The notes: generated by a model not told the origin, from the sequence alone. A DNA stretch of 64,000 nucleotides from an uncultured Clostridia bacterium (GCA_947427385.1 CANEHT010000004.1:1-64000); one strand, 5' to 3'. Positions 54,405-63,735 are shown, counted from the stretch's first letter. Translations and numbers: made by a program.

Positions 54405-55271
54405 ATGAAAAAAATTTTTTGGGCAGTTTTTTTTTGCTTTTGTATCGTTAAAAATGTTCATGCCGCTCAAATTAATTATGGCGCTGATAAAATAATTACG
54501 CGTGCGCTCGTTGCCAAAATGGTTGCTTTCATTAATTTTGATAGGAAAGAAATATTTGACTTATATAAATCGCGTTCGATAAATTTTATCGACACCGACA
54601 TGGAAAAATGGTACGACAAATATATAAATGCGGCATGTAAAAAAAATTTGATGAGTGGATTTGAAAATAAATTTGCACCTGATGAACCATTGACTCTAAT
54701 TCAAGCACAATATCTTTTGGATAAAATTAATCCACAAAATGAAATTAAAATTAAAATGACAGATGAAAATAAAAATAAAAATATTTCTTATTCTTTATGG
54801 CTAAAATTATTTTCTGATGCCACTAAAACTTTACACACAAATATTGAACAAAAAAAAATAATTGTACTAGCTACGCCGTTTCAAAATAAAAATATCCCGC
54901 AAAGTAATATCATTTCCAATGAAAATTATTATTTGCATGAAGGAATTGAGTTCGATTTTTTTGACAAACAAATTGAAGTTTTACTCAAAGGTAAAGAAAT
55001 TTTAGCAATCTTAAATTATAACGATGAATTCGAATTGGATTGCACTGTCATAAAAAATATTGGTAAGAAAGTTTTTATTTCTGTTGGCCCCGTGAAAAGA
55101 TTTTTTGTCAGTGATGTAAAAAAAATTTTGCCCGGCAATTATCGTTTGCAAATAAAAGCTGGCAAAATTATAAACGCTCAAAGTATTCCTTTCGCAATGT
55201 ATAACGAAATTATTCCGGGTAATCCTAAAATTGCTGACGTAATACCGCTTAAAAAATTTATTCCGATATAA
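54405..55271 (+). CDS. Secreted SLH-domain protein
   Basis: A 288-residue exported protein. There is a signal peptide (KKIFWAVFFCFCIVKNVHAA, cleavage after AHAA-like VHAA). One SLH-like repeat follows (ITRALVAKMVAFIN ... FIDTDMEKWYDKYINAACKK ... FAPDEPLTLIQAQYLL), then a beta-rich region with no named domain. SLH repeats bind pyruvylated wall polysaccharide, the product of the CsaB fusion upstream. ATG 54405 lies after AAGGAGGG. The last 94 bases overlap bofA on the other strand. Confidence 0.82.
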   Translation: MKKIFWAVFFCFCIVKNVHAAQINYGADKIITRALVAKMVAFINFDRKEIFDLYKSRSINFIDTDMEKWYDKYINAACKKNLMSGFENKFAPDEPLTLIQAQYLLDKINPQNEIKIKMTDENKNKNISYSLWLKLFSDATKTLHTNIEQKKIIVLATPFQNKNIPQSNIISNENYYLHEGIEFDFFDKQIEVLLKGKEILAILNYNDEFELDCTVIKNIGKKVFISVGPVKRFFVSDVKKILPGNYRLQIKAGKIINAQSIPFAMYNEIIPGNPKIADVIPLKKFIPI

Positions 55272-55426
55272 AATTTCTTTGTCGTAATCATTGTGTTTAT
55301 CAAATAAATTACTGCTAGGCCGAATGATGTTCGTAGCAAAATTTTAAATATAAATTTAAGAAATCGATTAAAAAATAAAATTAATATTGCTGCGATACAT
55401 ATCCCTATCATATAAATATTTTCCAT
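55178..55426 (-). CDS. bofA: Pro-sigma-K processing inhibitor BofA
   Basis: An 82-residue protein with two to three membrane helices. It shows the BofA C-terminal signature GINFLSGITSAILGLPGIISLYIA. In Bacillus BofA holds the SpoIVFB protease inactive until the forespore signal arrives. AGGAG lies before the ATG. The adjacent upstream gene encodes the DUF2508/YaaL protein, the same order as yaaL-bofA in other spore formers. Its 3' part overlaps the convergent SLH gene by 94 bases. Confidence 0.85.
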   Translation of the reverse strand: MENIYMIGICIAAILILFFNRFLKFIFKILLRTSFGLAVIYLINTMITTKKFYIGINFLSGITSAILGLPGIISLYIAKGIL

Positions 55427-55436
55427 ATGCTTTCTC

Positions 55437-55625
55437 CTATATGAATTTTATTCCTTGCTCCTTACATAATTTCATGTAAAATTTATATTGCATGTGTAAG
55501 GCCTTGAGTTCGTATATATAACTATCAATTAAAATTGGCTCAGTTGTATTGTTAAATTTGTTTTCCGTTATGTATAAATTTTGTTTAATTTCATCGATAG
55601 TTTTTAAAATATTTTCTCGCTCCAT
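55437..55625 (-). CDS. yaaL: DUF2508 (YaaL-type) small protein
   Basis: A 62-residue helical protein (ERENILKTIDEIKQNLYITE ... YELKALHMQYKFYMKLCKEQ) of the DUF2508 family, commonly encoded between recR and bofA in spore formers. Function unknown. GGAGGAAT precedes the ATG; bofA starts 10 bases after its stop. recR is not seen here. Confidence 0.8.
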   Translation of the reverse strand: MERENILKTIDEIKQNLYITENKFNNTTEPILIDSYIYELKALHMQYKFYMKLCKEQGIKFI

Positions 55626-55762
55626 TCCTATTCCTCCTTTCCATAAAAATATATTTACGTAAAGGAAGATTATGAGTTACTTGCGGAAAAAAATTTTTTG
55701 TGCTACAATAATTACATAACACAAAATATTTAAATTTAATTTGTAAAATAATAAAATTTATA

Positions 55763-55791
55763 TTGACGAATAATAATTTTTGTGTTATGAT
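55763..55791 (+). promoter_or_regulatory. Promoter of the unknown coiled-coil gene at 55827
   Basis: TTGACG (55763-55768) and TATGAT (55786-55791) with a 17-base spacer, 35 bases before the ATG. Confidence 0.75.
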
Positions 55792-55826
55792 ATTAAAAGT
55801 TATTTTATAAGGGGAGGGCGATAAAT

Positions 55827-56888
55827 ATGCAAAATGAGGCAGTAAAAAAATCTGCGGAACAAGTTAAAGTAAGTGATTTAAATAATGTATTTACGATAAA
55901 AAATTTTGCTAATATGGTTCAAGGCGTTGCAAATTTAACAGCTGTTGTAGCTACTGAATTAATTAGAACAGCAGCTAATGTTACAATTTTTGGAATTACT
56001 GTAATTGCTAAAGCGGCAGAATTTGCCAATAAAATTTATCAAGAATTTGCAGAAATTTTATTTGATAATCCAAAAGATGCAAAAGCAAAGGCAGAACTTA
56101 TTTCTATGTTAAAAGCTAATCCAGAAAAATTTTTGGAATTTGTTAAAAATGCAAAAGAAAAATTACATGAAAATATTGAGAAATTACAGCAAAAACTGAT
56201 AGAAATAAAAAAATCCATAGCAAAAATATCTTTGGCGTTGAATAGAGAAAGAAGAAGATATCATGTATTGTCAAATAGAATTGATGTTTTAGGTGAAAAA
56301 TTAGAAAAAGTTAGAAATAAAATTAAAGAACTTGAGAAACAACCGGGACAGGAAAAAAATGTTGAGATTTTAAAAATAAAAGAAAGAGAAATTTCGAATG
56401 AGATAGAAGAATTAAAGCGCCGCAGATTAGAAATATTAAATCGTATTAAAGAACTTGAAGAGCAAAAGAAAAAATTAGAAGCTGAAAAAGATTTAATTGT
56501 ACAAAATATAGAAGAATGTCAAGATAAAATTGAAAAAATAAATTCTGCGGAATATGAGTATAAGCAAGCGTTTAATCTTGAACCAGAAATAAAGGAAAGT
56601 TTATTTGAAAGATATAGACAAAACATACCGAGAAAATACCAAAAAATGCGCGAAGAAAATCCAACAGAACTTTCTCATGGACATTTAGATTTTAAAGCAT
56701 TTATTGATACAACTACTTATAATATGCAAAACCTTACAAGCACAAAATTTTCTATGAGGCAAGAATTTGAAAAAAAGCCATCATGGATTGAAGAACGATT
56801 ACAACGTGCAAATGATAATGGTTTCAAAGTATCTTCTCCATCAGAACAAAACCACGAACATGGTGGCAAAGATAATATGGAAAGATAG
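55827..56888 (+). CDS. Unknown long coiled-coil protein (effector candidate)
   Basis: A 353-residue protein. A weakly hydrophobic Ala/Val/Thr helix block (residues ~30-80; NLTAVVATELIRTAANVTIF) precedes a long Lys/Glu/Ile heptad coiled coil (~95-250). The C-terminal ~100 residues are basic and polar (PRKYQKMREENPTELSHGHL ... EQNHEHGGKDNMER). No enzyme motif, signal peptide or known family was recognised. It is monocistronic with its own strong promoter and terminator, as are the 29010 and accessory-region genes. A positively charged polar C-terminus is common in T4SS substrates. A structural cytoplasmic protein is the alternative. Confidence 0.68.
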   Translation: MQNEAVKKSAEQVKVSDLNNVFTIKNFANMVQGVANLTAVVATELIRTAANVTIFGITVIAKAAEFANKIYQEFAEILFDNPKDAKAKAELISMLKANPEKFLEFVKNAKEKLHENIEKLQQKLIEIKKSIAKISLALNRERRRYHVLSNRIDVLGEKLEKVRNKIKELEKQPGQEKNVEILKIKEREISNEIEELKRRRLEILNRIKELEEQKKKLEAEKDLIVQNIEECQDKIEKINSAEYEYKQAFNLEPEIKESLFERYRQNIPRKYQKMREENPTELSHGHLDFKAFIDTTTYNMQNLTSTKFSMRQEFEKKPSWIEERLQRANDNGFKVSSPSEQNHEHGGKDNMER

Positions 56889-56894
56889 TAAAAA

Positions 56895-56928
56895 ACAAAT
56901 GCATTTAATTGCATTTGTTTTTTTTTTG
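56895..56928 (+). terminator. Intrinsic terminator
   Basis: ACAAATGCA / TGCATTTGT hairpin with T10 after it, immediately past the 55827 gene. Confidence 0.88.
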
Positions 56929-56967
56929 TGTGATAATAACTAAAATAAATTTTTGAGATGTGAAATT

Positions 56968-58500
56968 ATGCAAAAAAAAAATAATGCAGTAAAAACTATT
57001 TTAATGATGATGTTTATATCTGTACTTGGGAAAATTTTAGGGCTTGTTCGCGAGATGATGTTTGGTTACAATTTTGGAACAATTTCGATGGAGGGTACAG
57101 CTTTTACTTATGCCAGTAATATCCCCAATCAATTTCTTGATATTATGTTTGCATCGTCGATAACGTCAAGTTTTATTCCCATTTTTAATAATTATCTTGA
57201 AAAAAAAGGTAAGAATTCTGCTTTCAAATTATTTAATAATTTTTTAAGCTTAATAATTTTGCTGACGGCAATAATTATTTTTTTGTCAACAATTTTTTCT
57301 ATGCCAATTATAAATTTATTGGCGAGCGGTTTAGATTTACAAACAAAATTGCTTACGGCGCAGCTTTTAAAAATAGTTTTACCAGTTTTAATGTTGAGTG
57401 GAATTGTTTTTTCGATGGCTGGCGTTCTTCAATCTTTTGGAGAATTTAATGTCCCAGCGGCAATGAGTATATTTTTTAATATTGTAATTATCATATATTA
57501 CATTTTTTTTATAAAAAAATTTAGTGTTTATGGACTTGCAGTTGCATTTACATTAGGTTGGTTCGCACAATTATTGGTGCAAATTCCATTTTTACTTCGT
57601 GAAAAATATAAATTTCGTTTTGAAATAAATTTGCAATCTGAGGGCATACGCGAAATTTTAAAATTAATGCTGCCAGTTTTGGTAAGCTCATGGGTTATGC
57701 CAATAAATAATATGGTTAATGCGAATACGGCTTCATATATTTGTGGCGGTGGTAACGCGTTAAAGATGGCAAACACAATTTACATTATAGTGACAGGAAC
57801 ATTTGTATTGTCTGTGAATAATTTTATGTTTCAACGATTTTCTAAACTCAAAGCAAATGATTCAAGTGATGAGTTTAATTCTGCGTTAAAAATTTCAATC
57901 AATAACATGTTTTATTTTTTGATTCCATTAACTTTTGCATTAATGATTTTCAGCCGAGATGTTGTAAGTATTTTATTTGAACGTGGGAAATTTGATGCAA
58001 GCGCAACGAATTTGACAGCTAGCGCTTTATTTTTTTATTCAATTGGAATTATTGGCTATGGAATTCAAACCATTTTGAACAGTAGTTTTTACGCACAAAA
58101 AAATGGTAAGTTGCCACTTATTTTTGCAGTTATCGCGATTGTAATTAATTTTTTATTTAGCAGCCGATTTGTAAAATTTTTTGGAATAGGTGGCCCAGCT
58201 TTAGCTTCATCAATTGCAATTGACGTTACAGCTTTACTTATGCTTTTGAGTGTTAACAAAAATAATTTTTTGGACCAAAAATTTTTGTTAAACATAATAA
58301 AAATTATTTTTTCATCGTTAATTATGTCAGTTGCCGTTTTTTATTTACATAAATCATTAAATTTGAAATTTATTTCGTTGTTAATATCAAGTTTGTTTGG
58401 ATTTTTATTTTATATTTTTATAACATTTTTATTAAAACTTGATGAAGCAATATTTATAAAAGAAGCAGCGGTAAAATTTTTTACGCGCCGCCAAAAATAA
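56968..58500 (+). CDS. murJ: Lipid II flippase MurJ
   Basis: A 510-residue MOP-superfamily protein with about 14 membrane helices. It starts KTILMMMFISVLGKILGLVR and has the ASNIPNQFLDIMFASSITSS segment and the VSILFERGKFDASAT loop, all typical of MurJ/MviN. It moves the peptidoglycan precursor across the membrane, or an envelope-glycan precursor given the nearby cluster. The ATG at 56968 follows a weak GAGATG. Its end overlaps spmB by 20 bases tail to tail. Confidence 0.9.
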   Translation: MQKKNNAVKTILMMMFISVLGKILGLVREMMFGYNFGTISMEGTAFTYASNIPNQFLDIMFASSITSSFIPIFNNYLEKKGKNSAFKLFNNFLSLIILLTAIIIFLSTIFSMPIINLLASGLDLQTKLLTAQLLKIVLPVLMLSGIVFSMAGVLQSFGEFNVPAAMSIFFNIVIIIYYIFFIKKFSVYGLAVAFTLGWFAQLLVQIPFLLREKYKFRFEINLQSEGIREILKLMLPVLVSSWVMPINNMVNANTASYICGGGNALKMANTIYIIVTGTFVLSVNNFMFQRFSKLKANDSSDEFNSALKISINNMFYFLIPLTFALMIFSRDVVSILFERGKFDASATNLTASALFFYSIGIIGYGIQTILNSSFYAQKNGKLPLIFAVIAIVINFLFSSRFVKFFGIGGPALASSIAIDVTALLMLLSVNKNNFLDQKFLLNIIKIIFSSLIMSVAVFYLHKSLNLKFISLLISSLFGFLFYIFITFLLKLDEAIFIKEAAVKFFTRRQK

Positions 58501-59008
58501 TTTTCGTTATGTATAATGATGCGATTATTCCGCATAAATTCGCTAATAATGCTCCTTTGAGTGTATAGCGGATTTTTTTTATTTTTACGCTCATAAAATA
58601 TATACTAATTGTGTAAAAAACGGTTTCGGTACAGCACATCATTACTGAAACTAATCGTCCGATAAATGAATCTGGTCCGTATTTTTTAAAAATATCTAGC
58701 AATAATCCTGTTGAGGCTGACGATGAAATTAAGCGCATAAATGTTAGTGGAACTGCTTCGTTTGGAAATCCTAACATTTTTGTGATTGGCATAATTAATT
58801 TGCAAAAGAAATCTAGTGCACCGGATTCTCGCAAAATTCCTATGGCAACCATTAATCCGATAAGAGTAGGGAAGATTTGAAAAACAATTTTGACGCCATT
58901 TTTTGCACCGTCAATAAATGTTTCATATATGTCAACATCTTTTGAATACCCATATAAAATTATACCGACAAATGCAAGTGGCATTATTAATTCTGAAATA
59001 AAAATCAT
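58481..59008 (-). CDS. spmB: Spore maturation protein SpmB
   Basis: A 175-residue membrane protein of the nucleoside-recognition (Gate) family. SpmB features include IFPTLIGLMVAIGILRESGA, ETVFYTISIYFMSVKIKKIR and several hydrophobic helices. With SpmA it is needed for spore core dehydration in Bacillus. Its start overlaps the spmA stop by four bases. Confidence 0.92.
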   Translation of the reverse strand: MIFISELIMPLAFVGIILYGYSKDVDIYETFIDGAKNGVKIVFQIFPTLIGLMVAIGILRESGALDFFCKLIMPITKMLGFPNEAVPLTFMRLISSSASTGLLLDIFKKYGPDSFIGRLVSVMMCCTETVFYTISIYFMSVKIKKIRYTLKGALLANLCGIIASLYITKIIFGGA

Positions 59009-59586
59009 GCTCTATCACACTTTTCAAAAATTTTTGTAATTATAATTGCGGAAATTGTTGAAACTAGAGTTGCAAAAAGTCCCGGCCCAATTATTTCTGA
59101 CGGATTCATTGAGTTATATTGCGCGCGATATGCAATTATATTTATAGAAACAATTTGCAAAGACGACATATTTATTATCATAAACATACACATCTCACGA
59201 CTTGCTATATCTTTTTGCGGATTAATTTTTTGTAATTCTTCCATTGCTTTTAAACCGGCAGGTGTTGCCGCCCAACTTAGGCCAAGCATATTTGCAATAA
59301 TATTTGTACAAATATATTGCATTGCCTTAGATTTTTCAGATAGTTGTGGAAATAAAAATTTTAGTAGCGGCATCATTTTTTTTGATAACGAGTTAATAAG
59401 CCCAGATTTTTCTGCTATACTAATTAATCCTGTCCACATTGCTAAAATTCCTAACATTGTCAAACAAATATTTACGGCCTCACGCGAAGAATTTATTGCT
59501 GCATTTGTAATATTTGACAAATTTCCACTAAAAGTTGAAAATAAAATACCGATTAAAATCATCGAACCCCAAAGATAATTCAACAT
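59005..59586 (-). CDS. spmA: Spore maturation protein SpmA
   Basis: A 193-residue membrane protein. SpmA hallmarks: AVNICLTMLGILAMWTGLIS, the NMLGLSWAATPAGLKAMEEL block and MCMFMIINMSSLQIVSINII. GGAGG is upstream of the ATG. The overlapping spmB indicates coupled translation. Together with cotJ, bofA and the SpoIIQ-like gene this supports endospore formation. Confidence 0.92.
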   Translation of the reverse strand: MLNYLWGSMILIGILFSTFSGNLSNITNAAINSSREAVNICLTMLGILAMWTGLISIAEKSGLINSLSKKMMPLLKFLFPQLSEKSKAMQYICTNIIANMLGLSWAATPAGLKAMEELQKINPQKDIASREMCMFMIINMSSLQIVSINIIAYRAQYNSMNPSEIIGPGLFATLVSTISAIIITKIFEKCDRA

Positions 59587-59649
59587 AATTTAAAACCTCC
59601 ACAAAAAATATATGCTGGTCCGATGAAAATTATTTTTTGATAAAGATTT

Positions 59650-59805
59650 AAACTTTATTTTTCTTGAAAGAAAAAGTAAGCATAAGCGGCTTCTTCGAAG
59701 TCGCTTCATAAAAGAACTTTAACAAAAAATCTTTGTGTGATTTCGCACAAAGATTTTTTGTTAAAGTTCTTTTGCTTACTTTTCTTTATAGAAAAGTAAG
59801 GTCTA
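59650..59805. repeat. Palindromic intergenic repeat, copy C (full)
   Basis: A nested palindrome of about 155 bases. From outside in: a TTTTCTTGAAAGAAAA hairpin, GCGGCTTCTTCGAAGTCGC, inverted arms AAAGAACTTTAACAAAAAA and TTTTTTGTTAAAGTTCTTTT, and a core ATCTTTGTG...CACAAAGAT. It closes with ACTTTTCTTTATAGAAAAGT. The left half is the reverse complement of copy A at the window start; the outer and arm sequences match the tandem copies near 25.8 kb. Confidence 0.85.
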
Positions 59806-59821
59806 CATAAAGTAAATTTTT

Positions 59822-59850
59822 TTGCTTTTATTGAAAAATTATTGTATAAT
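59822..59850 (+). promoter_or_regulatory. Probable promoter of the OPT transporter gene
   Basis: TATAAT at 59845-59850 with TTGCTT 17 bases upstream (59822-59827), 27 bases before the ATG at 59878. Confidence 0.55.
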
Positions 59851-59877
59851 TTCACAAAAATTTTTAGGAGGGAAAAA

Positions 59878-61770
59878 ATGAAAGACGAAAAATTTCAACC
59901 TTACATACCGGCCGATAAAATTGTTCCAGAATTCACTTTATTTTCAGTAATTTTAGGAACACTTTTGGCTATTTTATTTGGCAGTGCTAATGCTTACTTG
60001 GGGTTGCGTGTTGGTTTAACCGTTTCTGCTTCTATTCCTGCAGCTGTTATTTCAATGGGCGTTATCCGATTCATTTTCAAACGTGATTCAATTTTAGAAA
60101 ATAATTTAGTTCAAACTATTGGTTCAGCAGGTGAATCTTTAGCGGCCGGCGCAATTTTTACAATACCGGCTTTATTTATGTGGGGCGTAAATGGTTTATG
60201 TGAAATGCCATCCATTATGAATATCGGTTTGATTTCATTATGCGGTGGAATACTCGGAGTTTTGATGATGGTACCTTTACGCAGCGCATTAATTGTCAAA
60301 GAACATGAAACTTTAGGTTATCCCGAAGGTAAAGCTTGTGCAGAAGTTTTAATGGCGGGCGAAGAAGGTGGTTCAAAATCTTCAACGGTTTTTTGGGGAT
60401 TAGGTATTGCTAGTATTTATAAATTTATTGCTGACGGGTTAAAATTATTTTACAGCGAAGTTGATTATGCTATTTCGTGGTATAAAGGTGCGGGCGTTGG
60501 CATTGATGTTTTACCGGCACTTGCTGGTGTCGGTTATATTTGTGGCACTCGCATTTCTTCATATATGTTTGCCGGAAGCACGCTTGCATGGTTTGTAATC
60601 ATGCCGTTGATTGCACTTTTTGGCGGTGATATTGTAATTTATCCGGCGACTTCTACTGTTGCAGAATTGTGGAACAGTGGTGGAACGTGGAGTTTATGGA
60701 GTTCATTTATTCGTTATATTGGCGCGGGAGCGTTAGCAGCTGGAGGAATTATTAGTTTAATAAAATCGTTGCCAATGATTATAAAAACTTTTGTCGGTGC
60801 ATTTAAAAATTATGACAAAGTAACGTTAAGTAAATTACGCACGGAGCAAGATATTTCTGTAAAATTTATTTTATTAATTTGTATTGCTATCGCAGTATTT
60901 ATGTGGCTATTTCCAGGAATACCAGTTAATTTCGTCGGCGCAATTATTATCTTGATTTTTGGATTCTTTTTTGCAACTGTTTCATCACGAATGGTTGGAT
61001 TAATTGGTTCATCAAATAATCCTGTTTCAGGTATGGCAATCGCAACTTTACTCATCGCAACTGTAATTTTAAAATTTACAGGAAATATTGGCGCAAATGG
61101 AATGGTTGGCGCTATTTCTATCGGGTCGGTCATTTGTATCATCGCTGCTATTGCAGGTGATACGTCACAAGATTTGAAAACAGGTTTTTTACTTGGTGCA
61201 ACGCCGAAAAAACAACAATATGCGGAATTAATTGGAGTTTGCGTTTCGGCAATTTCTATTGGCGCAATTTTATATTTGCTTAATGCGGCATGGGGATTCG
61301 GCTCAGATGAGTTAGGTGCGCCACAAGCAATGATGATGAAAATGGTAGTTGAAGGAGTTATGGATGGAAATTTGCCATGGCCATTAGTTTTTGCCGGTGT
61401 ATTTATTGCGATTGTGATTGAAATTTTAGGATTGCCAGTTTTACCAATTGCAATCGGAATTTATTTGCCATTTCATTTAAATGCGGGAGTTATGGCTGGT
61501 GGATTAGTGCGCGGTATGTTGGAGAAACGCAAATATAAATCTGAATATGATAAAAATTCTTGTATTCAGTCAGGCATTTTATTTACTTCCGGTATGATTG
61601 CGGGCGAAGGAGTTATCGGAATTTTGTTGGCGGTTTTCGCCGTATTCAACATTAATTTAGATATTTCAAACGTTATAAATTTTGGGAATGTCGGTGGACT
61701 TGCTTCTTTTACATTTTTGTTGGCTCTTATTCATTTTTTTGCGATTAGTCCATTGAAATCCAAAAAATAA
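59878..61770 (+). CDS. OPT-family oligopeptide transporter
   Basis: A 630-residue membrane importer with about 14 helices of the OPT superfamily. Recognisable segments: AVISMGVIRFIFKRDSILEN, NLVQTIGSAGESLAAGAIFT, and SGMIAGEGVIGILLAVFAVF. Bacterial members take up small peptides or metal-chelate compounds. The ATG at 59878 follows AGGAGGG. A peptidase gene (pepD) two genes downstream suggests peptide use: import followed by hydrolysis. Confidence 0.92.
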   Translation: MKDEKFQPYIPADKIVPEFTLFSVILGTLLAILFGSANAYLGLRVGLTVSASIPAAVISMGVIRFIFKRDSILENNLVQTIGSAGESLAAGAIFTIPALFMWGVNGLCEMPSIMNIGLISLCGGILGVLMMVPLRSALIVKEHETLGYPEGKACAEVLMAGEEGGSKSSTVFWGLGIASIYKFIADGLKLFYSEVDYAISWYKGAGVGIDVLPALAGVGYICGTRISSYMFAGSTLAWFVIMPLIALFGGDIVIYPATSTVAELWNSGGTWSLWSSFIRYIGAGALAAGGIISLIKSLPMIIKTFVGAFKNYDKVTLSKLRTEQDISVKFILLICIAIAVFMWLFPGIPVNFVGAIIILIFGFFFATVSSRMVGLIGSSNNPVSGMAIATLLIATVILKFTGNIGANGMVGAISIGSVICIIAAIAGDTSQDLKTGFLLGATPKKQQYAELIGVCVSAISIGAILYLLNAAWGFGSDELGAPQAMMMKMVVEGVMDGNLPWPLVFAGVFIAIVIEILGLPVLPIAIGIYLPFHLNAGVMAGGLVRGMLEKRKYKSEYDKNSCIQSGILFTSGMIAGEGVIGILLAVFAVFNINLDISNVINFGNVGGLASFTFLLALIHFFAISPLKSKK

Positions 61771-61777
61771 TTTTGCG

Positions 61778-62113
61778 ATGAAAAGTAAAAATTATTTGGA
61801 TTATGTGCCACTAATTTCGCCGAGGAATACTTGGAGCGTGCAAGCGAATAATATTATAACGGTGCATGTTATTCATCGTGGATTTTATGCGTGGATTGCT
61901 GAAAAATTTTTTTGTCGCCCACATGTTACTCATATTGATTTAGATACAATGGGAAGTTTTGTTTTCCAAAATATAAATGGACAACGAAGTGTCGGAATGA
62001 TTGCAAATCTATTGTCGGAAAAGTTTGGCGAAGATGCAGAACCACTTTATGAACGATTAATAATGTACATGCGAATTTTGTACAACAATGATTTAATTTA
62101 TTATGAAAAATAA
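61778..62113 (+). CDS. PqqD-like (winged helix) protein
   Basis: A 111-residue protein matching the PqqD-type fold used by peptide-modifying enzymes: DLDTMGSFVFQNINGQRSVG followed by MIANLLSEKFGEDAEPLYER. Stand-alone members of this kind occur beside OPT transporter and pepD genes in Negativicutes-like genomes. No radical SAM enzyme or precursor peptide is visible nearby, so a role in natural-product synthesis is not supported. It starts seven bases after the transporter stop. Confidence 0.72.
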   Translation: MKSKNYLDYVPLISPRNTWSVQANNIITVHVIHRGFYAWIAEKFFCRPHVTHIDLDTMGSFVFQNINGQRSVGMIANLLSEKFGEDAEPLYERLIMYMRILYNNDLIYYEK

Positions 62114-62127
62114 AAGGGAGCGATGTT

Positions 62128-63558
62128 ATGGCAATTTTAGATGATTTGAGGCCTAAAAATGTTTTTCATTTTTTTGAAGAGATTTCTGCTATTCCGCATG
62201 GTTCCGGAAATACTAAACAAATTAGTAATTGGCTGATGGATTTTGCGCGTCATCGTAATCTTGAAGCATATCAAGATGATTTGAATAACGTTATTATAAT
62301 CGCAAAAGCTTCGGACGGTTATGAAAATGCAGAGCCGATAATTTTGCAGGGACATATGGATATGGTTTGTGAGAAAGCACCTGATTGCAAAAAAGATATG
62401 AAGCGCGAAGGTTTAGATTTAGCTGTTGACGGCGATACAATTTACGCAAAAGATACAACTTTAGGTAGCGACGATGGTATTGCTGTAGCAATTATGTTGG
62501 CAATTTTAGATGACAAAACTATTTTACGACCACGATTGGAAGCTATTTTTACTGTTGATGAAGAAATTGGAATGCTTGGCGCGTCTGGTTTAGATGTTAG
62601 TGTTTTAAAAGGTCGTCGAATGTTGAATTTAGATTCAGAAATTGAGGGTGTTTTTACTGTAAGTTCTGCCGGTGGAAATGTTACGCAATGTACTTTGCCA
62701 ATCAAAAGAGAATCATTCGCCGGTAAAGCGTTAAATATTACAGTTAGTAGATTACGCGGTGGGCATGCAGGAATTGAAATCAACAAAGGTCTTGCGAATG
62801 CAAATATATTGTTAGGGCGAGTATTGTACGCTGTAAAAACAAATTTACGTTTAATTTCTATCAGCGGTGGTTTAAAAGATAATGCTATTCCACGCGAGGC
62901 AACCGCAAAAATTGTTACTGATGACGCCGAAACTTTTTCAAAAATTTGTGCAGATTTGGAGCGTCAAATAAAAAATGAATATCGAATTACTGACCCAGAT
63001 ATTTTTATTTCAATTAATGAATGTGAAATGTCGGAACCGATGGACGAAGAATCAACGCGCAAAATTATTTCTTTCCTTACATGTTTGCCAAACGGAATTC
63101 AAACAATGAGTGCGGATATTCCCGGACTCGTACAAACTTCGTTGAATCTTGGAATTTTGAAAACCACAAATGATAATGTGATAGCAAGCAGTGGTGTTCG
63201 TAGCAGTCTTGATTCTGAGAAACAAATGCTAGTGAATCGTTTAACTTGTTTGACGGAAATGTTAGGTGGTAGTGTAAAAATTTTTGGAGATTATTCAGGT
63301 TGGGAGTATCAAAAAAATTCGCCGCTACGAGATTTATTGAAAGAAGTTTTTACAGAACAATATGGTTATGCGCCGAAGTTTGAATCAATTCATGCAGGTG
63401 TAGAGTGCGGAATTTTTGCAAGTAAATTGCCTGGACTTGATTGTGTTTCAATTGGTCCAACCTTGACTGAAATTCATACTTATCGTGAAAAATTACACAT
63501 TGCTTCTGTACAACGTTTATGGAAAATGATTCTAGAAGTTCTAAAACGATTGAAGTAA
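62128..63558 (+). CDS. pepD: Aminoacyl-histidine dipeptidase (M20C)
   Basis: A 476-residue zinc dipeptidase cutting Xaa-His and other dipeptides in the cytoplasm. Metal and catalytic motifs: LQGHMDMVCEKAPD (His and Asp), TLGSDDGIAVA (bridging Asp), DEEIGMLGA (catalytic Glu and metal Glu), LNLDSE, and SIHAGVECGIF. GGGAGCG precedes the ATG. It lies 14 bases after the PqqD-like gene and is presumably co-transcribed with the OPT transporter. Confidence 0.95.
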   Translation: MAILDDLRPKNVFHFFEEISAIPHGSGNTKQISNWLMDFARHRNLEAYQDDLNNVIIIAKASDGYENAEPIILQGHMDMVCEKAPDCKKDMKREGLDLAVDGDTIYAKDTTLGSDDGIAVAIMLAILDDKTILRPRLEAIFTVDEEIGMLGASGLDVSVLKGRRMLNLDSEIEGVFTVSSAGGNVTQCTLPIKRESFAGKALNITVSRLRGGHAGIEINKGLANANILLGRVLYAVKTNLRLISISGGLKDNAIPREATAKIVTDDAETFSKICADLERQIKNEYRITDPDIFISINECEMSEPMDEESTRKIISFLTCLPNGIQTMSADIPGLVQTSLNLGILKTTNDNVIASSGVRSSLDSEKQMLVNRLTCLTEMLGGSVKIFGDYSGWEYQKNSPLRDLLKEVFTEQYGYAPKFESIHAGVECGIFASKLPGLDCVSIGPTLTEIHTYREKLHIASVQRLWKMILEVLKRLK

Positions 63559-63568
63559 ATAAAAGTGA

Positions 63569-63604
63569 AAAAGTTCCTACTAATTTAATGTAGGAACTTT
63601 TTTT
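63569..63604 (+). terminator. Terminator after pepD
   Basis: AAAGTTCCTAC / GTAGGAACTTT hairpin and a T7 run. Confidence 0.87.
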
Positions 63605-63735
63605 AATTTGTTTTAAAGCTATAAAATTTTCATATAAAAAACTGTTCCAAATAAATTGAATACAAAACGTAATATTAACTTGATTATGTAAAGTTTAATT
63701 ATATTAAAATTAATATATTTTTAACATACAAACTA

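Noticed and set aside
61778..62113. PqqD-like gene as part of a modified-peptide (RiPP) cluster
   Set aside because: No radical SAM enzyme, precursor peptide or dedicated exporter is adjacent; the neighbours are a peptide importer and a dipeptidase.
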